Source: AC-69 sp035701505 (GTDB lineage: Bacteria > Actinomycetota > UBA4738 > HRBIN12). Taken from it: DNA of 48,518 nucleotides. The notes under the pieces were generated by a model that was not told the DNA's origin, did no database searches, and saw only the letters and a program-made list of their open reading frames with translations. The position numbers and the translations under genes are program-made. How positions within the stretch are numbered: the first letter of the stretch is position 1; each line of letters opens with the position of its first letter. Location: assembly GCA_035701505.1 (NCBI GenBank), contig DASSSA010000126.1, positions 1 through 48,518 of the forward strand, given 5' to 3'. Below are positions 39,549 to 47,270 of this stretch, one piece after another.

Positions 39549-39569
39549 GACATTCCCCAACACTGGGGC
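39549..39569. repeat. 21-bp direct repeat, right copy
   Basis: GACATTCCCCAAC-N-CTGG-N-GC in the same orientation as the left copy, 575 bases away, ending 1 base before the stop of the Tag gene. Confidence 0.6.
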
Positions 39570-39570
39570 A

Positions 39571-40164
39571 TCACGGGGTCCTCTTCCTCGATGAGCTAGC
39601 GAGCTCAGCCCACCGGAAGCAACTTGCTACGTGGTCATTGACCATGCCGACGGCCTGCATGAACGCGTAGCAGATCGTCGGCCCGACGAACCGGAACCCT
39701 CGCTTCTTCAACTCCTTGCTCATGGCCCGGGACTCCGCCGTCTCGACCGGGATGTCCGACAGGCGTTGGCGATTGGCCTCGATGGGTTGGCCATCGACGA
39801 ACGACCACAGGTACGCGGGGAGCGGCCCGACGTCCGCGCGGAGCGCCAGCACCGTCCGAGCATTGCTGATCGTCGCATCGATCTTGGCCCGGTTCCGAAC
39901 GATGCCAGGATCCCGCATCAATCGCTCGATCTTCTCCTCGCCGAACCGCGCGACCTTGGCCGGATCGAACCCGACGAACGCGCGCCGGTACCCCTCCCGC
40001 TTGTTCAGGATGGTCTGCCACGACAGCCCGGCCTGCGCGCCCTCGAGCGTCAGCATCTCGAACAGGTGGCGTTCGTCCCGGCTCGGTGTTCCCCACTCCT
40101 GGTCGTGGTACGCGAGCATGAGAGCATCGGTTCCCTCAGCCCACTCACACCGCTTCCTCGCCAT
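39571..40164 (-). CDS. tag: DNA-3-methyladenine glycosylase I
   Basis: 197 residues from ATG 40164 with GAGAGGAG upstream. RCEWAEGTDALMLAYHDQEWG, LFEMLTLEGAQAGLSWQTILNKR, LMRDPGIVRNRAKI and GFRFVGPTICYAFMQAVGMVNDH are the Tag signatures. The zinc-ligand Cys/His set is only partly kept at the C-terminal end (VNDHVASCFR). It removes 3-methyladenine from alkylated DNA. Confidence 0.94.
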   Translation of the reverse strand: MARKRCEWAEGTDALMLAYHDQEWGTPSRDERHLFEMLTLEGAQAGLSWQTILNKREGYRRAFVGFDPAKVARFGEEKIERLMRDPGIVRNRAKIDATISNARTVLALRADVGPLPAYLWSFVDGQPIEANRQRLSDIPVETAESRAMSKELKKRGFRFVGPTICYAFMQAVGMVNDHVASCFRWAELASSSRKRTP

Positions 40165-40174
40165 GACGCTCCTC

Positions 40175-40783
40175 TCAGGCGAGCGGGAATGGTCCGCTCG
40201 CGCCCGGCTCGTAGGACTCCAGCGCGTACAGCCCGTCATAGCCAACCACGACGTTACCGGCGATCCACAGGTCACGGCTCCAGCCGGACGAGAGGGCGGT
40301 GTACCGCCATCGTACCGAGGCGAATCGTCCAGCCGGGGTCGCGACGTCCTCCTGTCCGAGATGCTCGTAGCGCTGGCGTTCCACGACCGGCTGGCAGGTC
40401 ACCGGCTGGAGGAACACGACTTCGAACTCCGTCGTACGGGACCCCAGCCGGTTCGCCGTGACCACGTTGTAGGCCGGCGAGGCGTAGTCGAGCTCGACGT
40501 CGGGTCCCCACGCAAGCTCCACCGCGACGCCGTCTCGGTAGCCGGTCAGGCGTTCGCCCTCGGCCATCAGCAGGATCTCGTGCGAGCCCGTGTCGATCCT
40601 CGTTCGCACCGGCCTCCAGCCGGAGTCCGCGACGAGGTCCACAACCTCATGGTGCGTCTGCGGAAGGGTCGTCTGGATGTCGGAGAAGTACCGCCACCCG
40701 GCGGGACCCGGCGCGGAGCGGAAATCCTCCGTCCCCACAGCGTTCCCGTCCCCGTCCATCACCGTGTACCGGCCGATCGGCAT
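40175..40783 (-). CDS. Hypothetical protein, beta-rich
   Basis: 202 residues. It begins MPIGRYTVMDGDGNAVGTEDFR and alternates beta-type strands (AVELAWGPDVELDYASPAY, TEFEVVFLQPVTCQPVV, GNVVVGYDGLYALESYEPG), which suggests a lipocalin-like or DUF3108-like barrel. No signal peptide, no catalytic motif. TACGAT 7 bases before ATG 40783 suggests a leaderless transcript, divergent from the nitrilase. Function unknown. Confidence 0.6.
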   Translation of the reverse strand: MPIGRYTVMDGDGNAVGTEDFRSAPGPAGWRYFSDIQTTLPQTHHEVVDLVADSGWRPVRTRIDTGSHEILLMAEGERLTGYRDGVAVELAWGPDVELDYASPAYNVVTANRLGSRTTEFEVVFLQPVTCQPVVERQRYEHLGQEDVATPAGRFASVRWRYTALSSGWSRDLWIAGNVVVGYDGLYALESYEPGASGPFPLA

Positions 40784-40806
40784 CCCGCCAATCGTAGGAT
40801 GCCGGC

Positions 40807-41622
40807 ATGAGGGTGGCGCTGTGCCAGATGAGCTCGAGCGACGACGTCGAGGCCAATCGCACGCAGGCCCACGACCTGCTTGGGCGGTCCGCGGACGGTG
40901 GAGCCGACCTCGCCGCCCTCCCCGAGGTGTGGACGTACATGGGCGCGGCCAGGCGCCATCGCGAGGTCGCTCAGCCAGTACCGGGACCGACGAGCGAGTG
41001 GCTTGCGTCAGTTGCGCGAGCGCGTTCGATGTGGGTCCTCGGAGGAAGCGTGCTCGAGGCAGGCGACGACGGCACGGTGTTCAACACGAGCCTGCTGTTC
41101 AACCGGGGCGGCGAGCTCGTCGCCCAGTACCGGAAGATCCATCTGTTCGACGTGGACCTGCCGGGGCAGCCGCCGATCCGCGAGTCGTTCACGTATTCGC
41201 CGGGGGAGGACGTGGTGGCGGCGCAGACGGAGTTCGGCGTGGCCGGGCTGTCGGTCTGCTACGACGTGAGGTTCCCCGAGCTGTACCGCGCCCTCGTCAC
41301 TCGCGGAGCCGAGATGATCTTCGTTCCCTCGGCCTTCACGTTCGAGACCGGCACCGATCACTGGGACGTCCTGATCCGGGCTCGGGCCATCGAGAGCCAG
41401 GCGTTCGTGTTGGCTCCCGCGCAATGGGGAACCTGGGGTCCGCCGGAGCAGAACCGCCGGTGCTTCGGCAACAGCCTGGCGGTCGATCCGTGGGGTCGGG
41501 TCCTGGCCCGTGCCCCCGAGGGGGTGGGCGTCACGTTCGCCGACCTCGACCTCGATGAAGTCCGTCGGGTGCGCGAGCGATTGCCCGCGCTCCGGCACCG
41601 CCGCCTCGGCTTCGCCACCTGA
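40807..41622 (+). CDS. Carbon-nitrogen hydrolase (nitrilase superfamily, Nit2-like)
   Basis: 271 residues, the length of Nit1/Nit2 omega-amidases. The triad is complete: Glu40 in ALPEVW, Lys110 in YRKIHLFD and Cys151 in SVCYDVRFPE. Nit2-type enzymes hydrolyse omega-amides of keto acids or repair deaminated glutathione. TAGGAT lies 6 bases before ATG 40807, so it is probably leaderless. Divergent from the gene on the left. Confidence 0.93.
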   Translation: MRVALCQMSSSDDVEANRTQAHDLLGRSADGGADLAALPEVWTYMGAARRHREVAQPVPGPTSEWLASVARARSMWVLGGSVLEAGDDGTVFNTSLLFNRGGELVAQYRKIHLFDVDLPGQPPIRESFTYSPGEDVVAAQTEFGVAGLSVCYDVRFPELYRALVTRGAEMIFVPSAFTFETGTDHWDVLIRARAIESQAFVLAPAQWGTWGPPEQNRRCFGNSLAVDPWGRVLARAPEGVGVTFADLDLDEVRRVRERLPALRHRRLGFAT

Positions 41623-41756
41623 TCCTCACCCCCATCGCGCCTTGAGGACTTGGCCATCTGTCCCCTCAATCGGGGACCCCGTCCGGCCGATAACTCGGTC
41701 TGGAAGGAAGGCCGGGACCCCCGTCTCCACGGGACCCACGGGTTTGGAGGGCGGCC

Positions 41757-42224
41757 ATGGATCGAGTGCGGACACGAGGCCGGAGCTTGGCCGGCATTGC
41801 GCTCGCCATGCTCATCGTCCTGCTCGCCCAGGGCATCTCGGCCGACCGGGCGTCGGCATCGATCGATCACCGTCGCCGCGCTCACATGCTCTCGCTCACC
41901 AACGACGACCGTGCACAGCACGACAAGGTCGCCCTCAGGCTGAACGCGGTGCTCTCGAGGTACGCCAAGCATCACAGCCGCCAGATGGCGACGAAGGGCT
42001 ACCTGTTCCACACCGCCGACCTGAACTCGAGGCTGAAGGGCCTCGATTGGTCGATCGGCGGGGAGAACGTGGGGGTCGGGTCTACCCTTGACGGCCTCGA
42101 GAGCGCGTTCATGGGGAGCACGCCGCACCGCAGGAACATCCTTCGAACAGGGTTCGACCACGCGGCTGTCGGGGTGATCCGTTCGAACGGCAGCTTCTGG
42201 GTGACCGTCATCTTCTACGGCTAG
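41757..42224 (+). CDS. Secreted CAP-domain (SCP/PR1) protein
   Basis: 155 residues from ATG 41757. Signal peptide (SLAGIALAMLIVLLAQGISADRASA). CAP landmarks: LNAVLSRYAKHHSRQMATKG, LFHT, IGGENVGVG, AFMGSTPHRRNILRTGFDHAAVGV and FWVTVIFYG, so both His and the Glu of the CAP cavity are kept. Bacterial CAP proteins are secreted and bind the cell wall or lipid. It ends before a strong terminator. Confidence 0.88.
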   Translation: MDRVRTRGRSLAGIALAMLIVLLAQGISADRASASIDHRRRAHMLSLTNDDRAQHDKVALRLNAVLSRYAKHHSRQMATKGYLFHTADLNSRLKGLDWSIGGENVGVGSTLDGLESAFMGSTPHRRNILRTGFDHAAVGVIRSNGSFWVTVIFYG

Positions 42225-42246
42225 CCCTCCCGACCTAGCTGTAGGG

Positions 42247-42281
42247 GAGCGACCCGGGCCGCGAAGAGGCCCGGGTCGCTC
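42247..42281 (+). terminator. Rho-independent-type terminator of the CAP gene
   Basis: Perfect 14-bp stem GAGCGACCCGGGCC / GGCCCGGGTCGCTC, 7-base loop, followed on the plus strand by GTTTCT. It lies between convergent genes. Confidence 0.75.
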
Positions 42282-42285
42282 GTTT

Positions 42286-42858
42286 CTACCGGAGCCGGTC
42301 GAGATCGGGCGGCCAGTCGACGTCGGGCGGAGCGTCCGAGTCCACCACGACGTCCTTCACCCATCGGGGATGGGCCGTGATGATCTCGCGGGCTCCGGTG
42401 TCGCCAGCCAACGTGCGCGCCTCGTCCCAGACCTCGCGCGAGAGCAACGCGGGTCCGGGGCCGTCACGGAAGCGGAGTCGGGCCACGAGGGGGCGACCGG
42501 CCTCGAACGCATCGACGAGGGCCCGGAGGTGCTCGGAGGTGATGCCCGGCTGATCGGCCAGGAGGACCACTGCGGCGTCGCTCTCGGGGCCCGCGGCGTC
42601 GAGGCCAACGATGAGTGAAGTCGACTGCCCCGCTTCATAGCCGAGGTTCAGAACGGTCCGACCGTTCTGGGGCAGACGGAGCGAGGCGCGCACTCGTTCC
42701 GCGTCGTGGCCGAGGACCACTACTACCTCGTCGAGTCCCGCCGCTGCCGCGGCGTCGACCGCGTACTGGACCAGGGGTTTGCCCTCCAGCTCGAGCAGCT
42801 GCTTCGTCCGCCCGAACCTGGAGGAGGTTCCGGCGGCCAGGACGATCCCGGTGATCAC
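42286..42858 (-). CDS. Molybdenum cofactor cytidylyltransferase (MocA-like)
   Basis: 190 residues from GTG 42858, overlapping the CoxG stop as GTGA. GIVLAAGTSSRFGRTKQLLELEGKPLVQ is the MobA/MocA nucleotide-binding start; VLGHDAERV, LLADQPGITSEHL and GPALLSREVW follow in order. It joins CMP to molybdopterin to make the dinucleotide form used by CO dehydrogenase and xanthine-dehydrogenase-family enzymes. The coxG neighbour fits that role. Confidence 0.9.
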   Translation of the reverse strand: MITGIVLAAGTSSRFGRTKQLLELEGKPLVQYAVDAAAAAGLDEVVVVLGHDAERVRASLRLPQNGRTVLNLGYEAGQSTSLIVGLDAAGPESDAAVVLLADQPGITSEHLRALVDAFEAGRPLVARLRFRDGPGPALLSREVWDEARTLAGDTGAREIITAHPRWVKDVVVDSDAPPDVDWPPDLDRLR

Positions 42859-43445
42859 GAAGAGGCGCGGCCGAACAGGCGGCGGAAGAACCGACCGATC
42901 GCTCTGACGATCGCGTAGAGGCCCAGCCGGATGCCACCGATGGCCTCCGAGGGCTGGGGAGTAGTCGAGGACGCCGCGGCCGTTGCACCTTGTGAGGCTG
43001 ACAGGTGGTCGCGGAGGCAGTCCGCGAACTGGGTCGTCAGCCTGGCGGATACATCGGGCAGGAGACCACGTGAGACTTGTGCCACCGTCCCGGTGAGCAC
43101 GATGTCGGCCTGCATCTTCACCCTGGTTGCGCCATTCTGTCCTGCCGGTTCCAGCCAGGACGTGATGGTCGCGCTGGCTGCGCCCTTCCCCTTCTGCTCC
43201 TGGCCCTGGGCCTTCAGCACGACCCTATGGTTGGCTTCATCCCGCTCCGCAACGGTCACCGTGCCGGCGAACGACAACGCGATCGGCCCCAGCTTCAGGT
43301 TGATCTTGCCTTTCCACGTGTGGTCGTCGACGACCTCTGTCAGCTCGGCACCCGGAGCGCAGGGGGCAATCTCCTCCACGTCGAGCAGGTACGCCCACGC
43401 CCGGTCGATCGTCGCCGGAACCTGGAACTCGTTCTCGATCAGCAT
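42855..43445 (-). CDS. coxG: CoxG-like SRPBCC protein
   Basis: 196 residues. It starts MLIENEFQVPATIDRAWAYLLDVEEIAPCAPGAEL, the signature of the CoxG (carbon monoxide dehydrogenase subunit G) family, followed by the WKGKINLKLGPIALSFAGTV barrel and a C-terminal amphipathic membrane-attachment helix (LYAIVRAIGRFFRRLF). CoxG anchors CO dehydrogenase to the membrane. It overlaps the cytidylyltransferase gene. Confidence 0.92.
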   Translation of the reverse strand: MLIENEFQVPATIDRAWAYLLDVEEIAPCAPGAELTEVVDDHTWKGKINLKLGPIALSFAGTVTVAERDEANHRVVLKAQGQEQKGKGAASATITSWLEPAGQNGATRVKMQADIVLTGTVAQVSRGLLPDVSARLTTQFADCLRDHLSASQGATAAASSTTPQPSEAIGGIRLGLYAIVRAIGRFFRRLFGRASS

Positions 43446-43570
43446 GATCCCTCCGGGATCCTCCGAGCGTCCGAGCCTACCCAGCGTCGCTTTCCCACGC
43501 CATCCGAAAGGTCCGGGCTATGCTCGCGCCTCCGCGGCCGGGGAGAGAGCGGATGGCGCAAGGCGGAGGC

Positions 43571-44371
43571 CTAGAACTCGCCTGCCGGAGAGCCGAGAGG
43601 TGGACCAACCGGCCGCCTCGGACCGAAGCGAACGCGGACCCCGGGCGAGAAGTGCGCGACATACTCTCGGCCGAACCCCGGCAGACCTGCGGCTGCAAGC
43701 AATCCCTCGCGGAGCTCGAGGACGTTCGCCCGATGAAGTGGCCACGGCGGATGCTCGACTTGGGTGGCAACGAATCCGATACGGGTGGCCGGCAAGTTCA
43801 GTGGTGCGGGGCTGTACAACCGCCAACGGCAGGTGAGGAACCGTTCGAGCTCGGTGACGTCATATGGGGCGATGGGCTCAGAGGGGACGACCGTGAGCTG
43901 GAGCTCCGAGCCGGCCGATCCCGGCCAACGACGCCGGCTCTCGTAGCGCACCGCCCGAGGCGTCTCGATGAGGTGCGTCGCGCCCCAGACGTACGGGATG
44001 CGGTACCAGCGTCGCGCGACCATGACCGCGGCGAGCCTGTCCGCGTCGAGCGAGAGGAACCAGATCCCCCGCCGTCCGTCGGGCCCTCGCACATAGGTCC
44101 GGACGTTCACCTCGGCGAACCGAGAGATCCAGGGAAAGGCGGGCAAGGCGGGCGCCCGCACGGTGAGCCGGAACGCGATGAGCCCGATCCACGCGGCGCC
44201 GTCGAAGGTGTCGATCTCGAGCCCCGGCGGGAGCGCGCGCCGTACGACCTCTGGATCGCAGGGTCGGTGAAGGAAGGTCAGGCGGTCCCAGCGTTGAACC
44301 ATGACCGCGCGGTCAATCCGCTCCGGAGCCGACGCGGACAGGTCGTCGAGCGAAACGGCCGGGGCGCGCAT
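43571..44371 (-). CDS. DUF2071 (YqjF-like) protein
   Basis: 266 residues. WDRLTFLHRPCDPEVVRRALPPGLEIDTFDGAAWIGLIAFRL is the opening of DUF2071; FAEVNVRTYVRGPDGRRGIWFLSLDAD and HLIETPRAVRYESRR follow. It starts 1 base after the TetR stop, so it is a TetR-operon target. Function unknown; the family resembles acetoacetate-decarboxylase folds. Confidence 0.88.
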   Translation of the reverse strand: MRAPAVSLDDLSASAPERIDRAVMVQRWDRLTFLHRPCDPEVVRRALPPGLEIDTFDGAAWIGLIAFRLTVRAPALPAFPWISRFAEVNVRTYVRGPDGRRGIWFLSLDADRLAAVMVARRWYRIPYVWGATHLIETPRAVRYESRRRWPGSAGSELQLTVVPSEPIAPYDVTELERFLTCRWRLYSPAPLNLPATRIGFVATQVEHPPWPLHRANVLELREGLLAAAGLPGFGREYVAHFSPGVRVRFGPRRPVGPPLGSPAGEF

Positions 44372-44372
44372 C

Positions 44373-45017
44373 TCACTCGTCCCCCTTGCCTGTTGCCGGA
44401 GGTGTGCCGGTCAGCAGGCCGGCCATCGCGGCCAGCTGTGACCCAAGCTCGAAGAGCCGATCGGACCGAGTTCCGTCGCCCTCCAAGTGGGTCAGCAGCT
44501 CGATGCCCAGGAACAGAGCGACGATGCCGAAGGCCGCATCCTCAGGCGGCACCCGGACCGGGAACGGCAACGTCGAGGAAACCCGGGCGACGGTGTCCCG
44601 CGCGAAGTCGATCCACGGCTCGATCCGCCGCACGATCTCAGGGCCGAGCTCGGGTACGGAGGACGCCCCGGCGATCATCTCGGCCAGCACCTTGATGTGC
44701 CCAGAGGCCAGGTCCTCCCGATACACCTCCGTCGCCGCAGCGATGAGTTCCTGGAAGGTTTCGGCATCGTCCACGACCACCCGGTACCGCGCCATTCGGC
44801 GGGCGCTCGTCTGGTCCAACGCGGCGAGCAGGAGATCCCGCACGCTGCCGAAGTGATAGAAGACCAGAGCCTGGTTGAACCCGCCCGTCCGGGCGATGGT
44901 CCGGGCGCTCGCGCCCCCGAACCCTTCGCGCTTCAGGGTCTCGATGGCGGCCTCGATGATCCTGGCCCTGGTTTCCTCCCCCCGAGCCCTGGTAGTGCTG
45001 GTTCGAGCCTCCGCCAC
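44373..45017 (-). CDS. TetR/AcrR-family transcriptional regulator
   Basis: 214 residues from GTG 45017. The N-terminal helix-turn-helix is TRARIIEAAIETLKREGFGGASARTIARTGGFNQALVFYHFGSVRDLLLAAL. The C-terminal ligand domain is not diagnostic. It shares an operon with the DUF2071 gene and a promoter with two palindromes overlapping the start site, so it probably represses itself. Its ligand is unknown. Confidence 0.92.
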   Translation of the reverse strand: MAEARTSTTRARGEETRARIIEAAIETLKREGFGGASARTIARTGGFNQALVFYHFGSVRDLLLAALDQTSARRMARYRVVVDDAETFQELIAAATEVYREDLASGHIKVLAEMIAGASSVPELGPEIVRRIEPWIDFARDTVARVSSTLPFPVRVPPEDAAFGIVALFLGIELLTHLEGDGTRSDRLFELGSQLAAMAGLLTGTPPATGKGDE

Positions 45018-45042
45018 GCCCGGTGCCTCCTCGCCCCGGCTT

Positions 45043-45069
45043 AAGCGCTCGCTTTGAGCGTTCGCTCAA
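45043..45069. promoter_or_regulatory. Two adjacent palindromic operators of the TetR regulator
   Basis: TTGAGCG-TT-CGCTCAA (45054-45069, perfect 7-2-7) and AAGCG-CT-CGCTT (45043-45054, perfect 5-2-5), sharing one base. They cover the start site of the TetR promoter, typical of TetR autorepression. Confidence 0.7.
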
Positions 45070-45097
45070 TGATAGCGGCAGGGAATATCCTGGTCAA
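45069..45097 (-). promoter_or_regulatory. Housekeeping-type promoter of the TetR/DUF2071 operon
   Basis: Minus strand TTGACC (45097-45092), 17 bases, TATCAT (45074-45069). The larger operator begins in the -10. Confidence 0.65.
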
Positions 45098-45129
45098 GAC
45101 GCCAGATAGGAGGCCAAGGATCCTCGCGC

Positions 45130-46272
45130 TCAGCCCGAACGTCTGGCGGGGGTTCCCCGGTCGTGGATGGGGCCGACGCGGTGCTTGAGGAACCCGCCCT
45201 CCCGGCCTCGCTTGACGGCCACGATCTCGGCCACGATCGCCGCAGCGATCTCCTCGGGCCCCTCGGCGCCGAGGTCCAGTCCGGCCGGACCGTGGATCCG
45301 TTCGAGGTTCCCCTCGGTGATCGCCGCACCTTCTTCCCGCAACTCGGTCATCAGTCGCTGGGTACGGGCACCGGGCCCGAGCATGGCGATGAAGCGCGCC
45401 GGCGAGCCGAGCAGGGACCGCACGTAGTCCTTGTCCCGAAGGAAGTTGTGGGTCATCACCACCACGAACGTCCGCTCGTCGATCGGCGCGACCTTCGCCA
45501 CCTCCTCGGGCCGGTCCAGACGGACGAAGCCGGCCGCTTCGGGGAAGCGCTCGCGGTTCAGGAATTCGCCTCGGTCGTCTACGACGATGGGACGCCACCC
45601 CAGCCCGGCTGCCGCCCGGACCAGCGGCGCCGCATCGTGGCCGGCGCCGCAGACGAGCAGCCGCAGCGGTGGCTCCAGCACCTCGACGAACGCCTTCGCC
45701 TCGCCCGAGGAACCGGGGAGCGTGCGGATCTCGCTCCGGTCTCGCGACAGGAGCTCCATGGCGGACGCTGTCGCCGCGGCGTCGAGCGCGGTGTCGCCGA
45801 GCGAGGTGTCGGCCGAGCCATCGGGCCGGACGAGCAGCCGGCTCCCCTGATCGACGCCCGGGATGGACGAGTCCAGGACCGTAACCATGGAGATGGGGCG
45901 CTCATCCTCAAGAGCCATGCGAAGCGCTCCCGCGACCTCCGCGGCTTTCTCCCCCGGCTCCACGAAGAGCTCGATGGCCCCGTTGCAGCCCAACCCCCAG
46001 CCCCACACGGCCTCGTCGTCGGCGGTGAGGTCGAACGAGACCACCCGGGCCATCCCCTCCCGCATCACGATGCGGGCGACGTCGGCCACGTCGTTCTCCA
46101 GACAGCCTCCGCTGATGTTGCCGATGAGCTCGCCCTGCTCCGGAACGAGGAGGCGGGCACCGGGGCGCCGGTAGGTAGACCCTCGGACGGCCACGATGGT
46201 GGCCAGGGCCATCCTCTCTCCACGGGCGTGCAGCGATTCGATCGCCCCGAGGACGTCACTGATCTCGCTCAT
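45130..46272 (-). CDS. XdhC/CoxI-family molybdenum enzyme maturation factor
   Basis: 380 residues. The N-terminal XdhC part has ALATIVAVRGSTYRRPGARLLV, GELIGNISGGCLENDV and FDLTADDEAVWGWGLGCNG; the C-terminal part is a Rossmann fold with LLVCGAGHDAAPLVRAA and VVMTHNFLRDKDYV. XdhC proteins bind the cofactor and promote its sulfuration and insertion into CO dehydrogenase or xanthine dehydrogenase. A second family member lies 26 bases upstream. Confidence 0.92.
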   Translation of the reverse strand: MSEISDVLGAIESLHARGERMALATIVAVRGSTYRRPGARLLVPEQGELIGNISGGCLENDVADVARIVMREGMARVVSFDLTADDEAVWGWGLGCNGAIELFVEPGEKAAEVAGALRMALEDERPISMVTVLDSSIPGVDQGSRLLVRPDGSADTSLGDTALDAAATASAMELLSRDRSEIRTLPGSSGEAKAFVEVLEPPLRLLVCGAGHDAAPLVRAAAGLGWRPIVVDDRGEFLNRERFPEAAGFVRLDRPEEVAKVAPIDERTFVVVMTHNFLRDKDYVRSLLGSPARFIAMLGPGARTQRLMTELREEGAAITEGNLERIHGPAGLDLGAEGPEEIAAAIVAEIVAVKRGREGGFLKHRVGPIHDRGTPARRSG

Positions 46273-46298
46273 CGCTCCCGCCTCGCCGCGCTCGACGG

Positions 46299-47270
46299 TT
46301 ATCCGGTGACGGCCGCGAACCGGGCGGGATCAGCCTCGAACCGCTCCCGGCAGCCGGCCGAGCAGAAATAGTACGTACGTCCCTCGTGTGCCGAACGGTG
46401 CCGGGCGGTGGCCACGTCCACCGTCATGCCGCACACGCGGTCCTCAGCCTCATGCCTCGGCGACGCCGGGGGAACCTGCCCGTGTCCGACACCGGCCACC
46501 CGGTCCCGCACCAGCTCGGCCAGGATGGCCACGGCGATCTCCTCATGCGAGACCCGCCCCAGATCGAGCCCGGCGGGCGCGCGCACCCGTGCCAGACTCT
46601 CCTCCGATACGCCGCGGTCCCGCAGGTAGCCCAGCACCGCCCGGGCCCGGTTCCGGGAGGCCACCAGGCCGACGTAGCTGGCGGACGTGACCAGGGCACG
46701 CCCCAGGGCGTCCTCGTCGTAATGGCCCTGAGTGGCCACGACGATCCACGACCGATCGGTCACGCCGGCCTCTTCGAAGTCGAGCGACGTCACGACCCGG
46801 CCCGCGGCCGGGTAGTCGGCGGGGTCGCCTCCGTCGTCGACGACGACCGTCCTCCATCCCAGCGCTCCGGCCATTGCGGCAAGGGCCGCGACCGCCGGGG
46901 AGCGCCCGGTGATTACGAGATGCGGTTGGGGCACCACGGGGTCCACGTACACCTCCAGCGCGCCCTCGCTCTGGCACGCGATCGGGACCGTCACCACGCC
47001 CTGACGGCCGCGCGCCTCCAGCTCCTCGGGCGGTCCGAGGAACAGGAGACGAGGAGTTCCTTCCTCGAGGGCGAGGAGTGATTCCCTCATCACGGTGGGC
47101 TCTGCGCAGGCCCCGCCCAGCCAACCGCGCACCCGGCCGTCGGGGGTGATCAGCGCGGTGGAGCCTTCCTTGCCCGAAGAGGGGGCCCGCCGCCACACCA
47201 CGGTGGCAAGGACGAAGGGCTCTCCGCGCTTCGACAGCTCCGCCGCGAGCTCGAGGACGTCGGGCCTCAC
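46299..47270 (-). CDS. XdhC/CoxF-family protein fused to a YHS domain
   Basis: 323 residues from GTG 47270, overlapping the CoxL stop (GTGA). A short XdhC start (PFVLATVVWRRAPSSGKEGSTALI, GWLGGACAEPTVMRES) leads to a Rossmann region (GYLRDRGVSEESLARVRAPAGLDLG). The last 45 residues are a YHS metal-binding domain (DRVCGMTVDVATARHRSAHE, then YYFCSAGCRERFEADPARF). The shape matches CoxF-like proteins with a C-terminal YHS domain. Directly follows CoxL, so it probably acts on it. Confidence 0.88.
   Translation of the reverse strand: MRPDVLELAAELSKRGEPFVLATVVWRRAPSSGKEGSTALITPDGRVRGWLGGACAEPTVMRESLLALEEGTPRLLFLGPPEELEARGRQGVVTVPIACQSEGALEVYVDPVVPQPHLVITGRSPAVAALAAMAGALGWRTVVVDDGGDPADYPAAGRVVTSLDFEEAGVTDRSWIVVATQGHYDEDALGRALVTSASYVGLVASRNRARAVLGYLRDRGVSEESLARVRAPAGLDLGRVSHEEIAVAILAELVRDRVAGVGHGQVPPASPRHEAEDRVCGMTVDVATARHRSAHEGRTYYFCSAGCRERFEADPARFAAVTG

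Noticed and set aside
45163..46371. 402-codon plus-strand open frame
   Set aside because: Antisense shadow of the XdhC gene.
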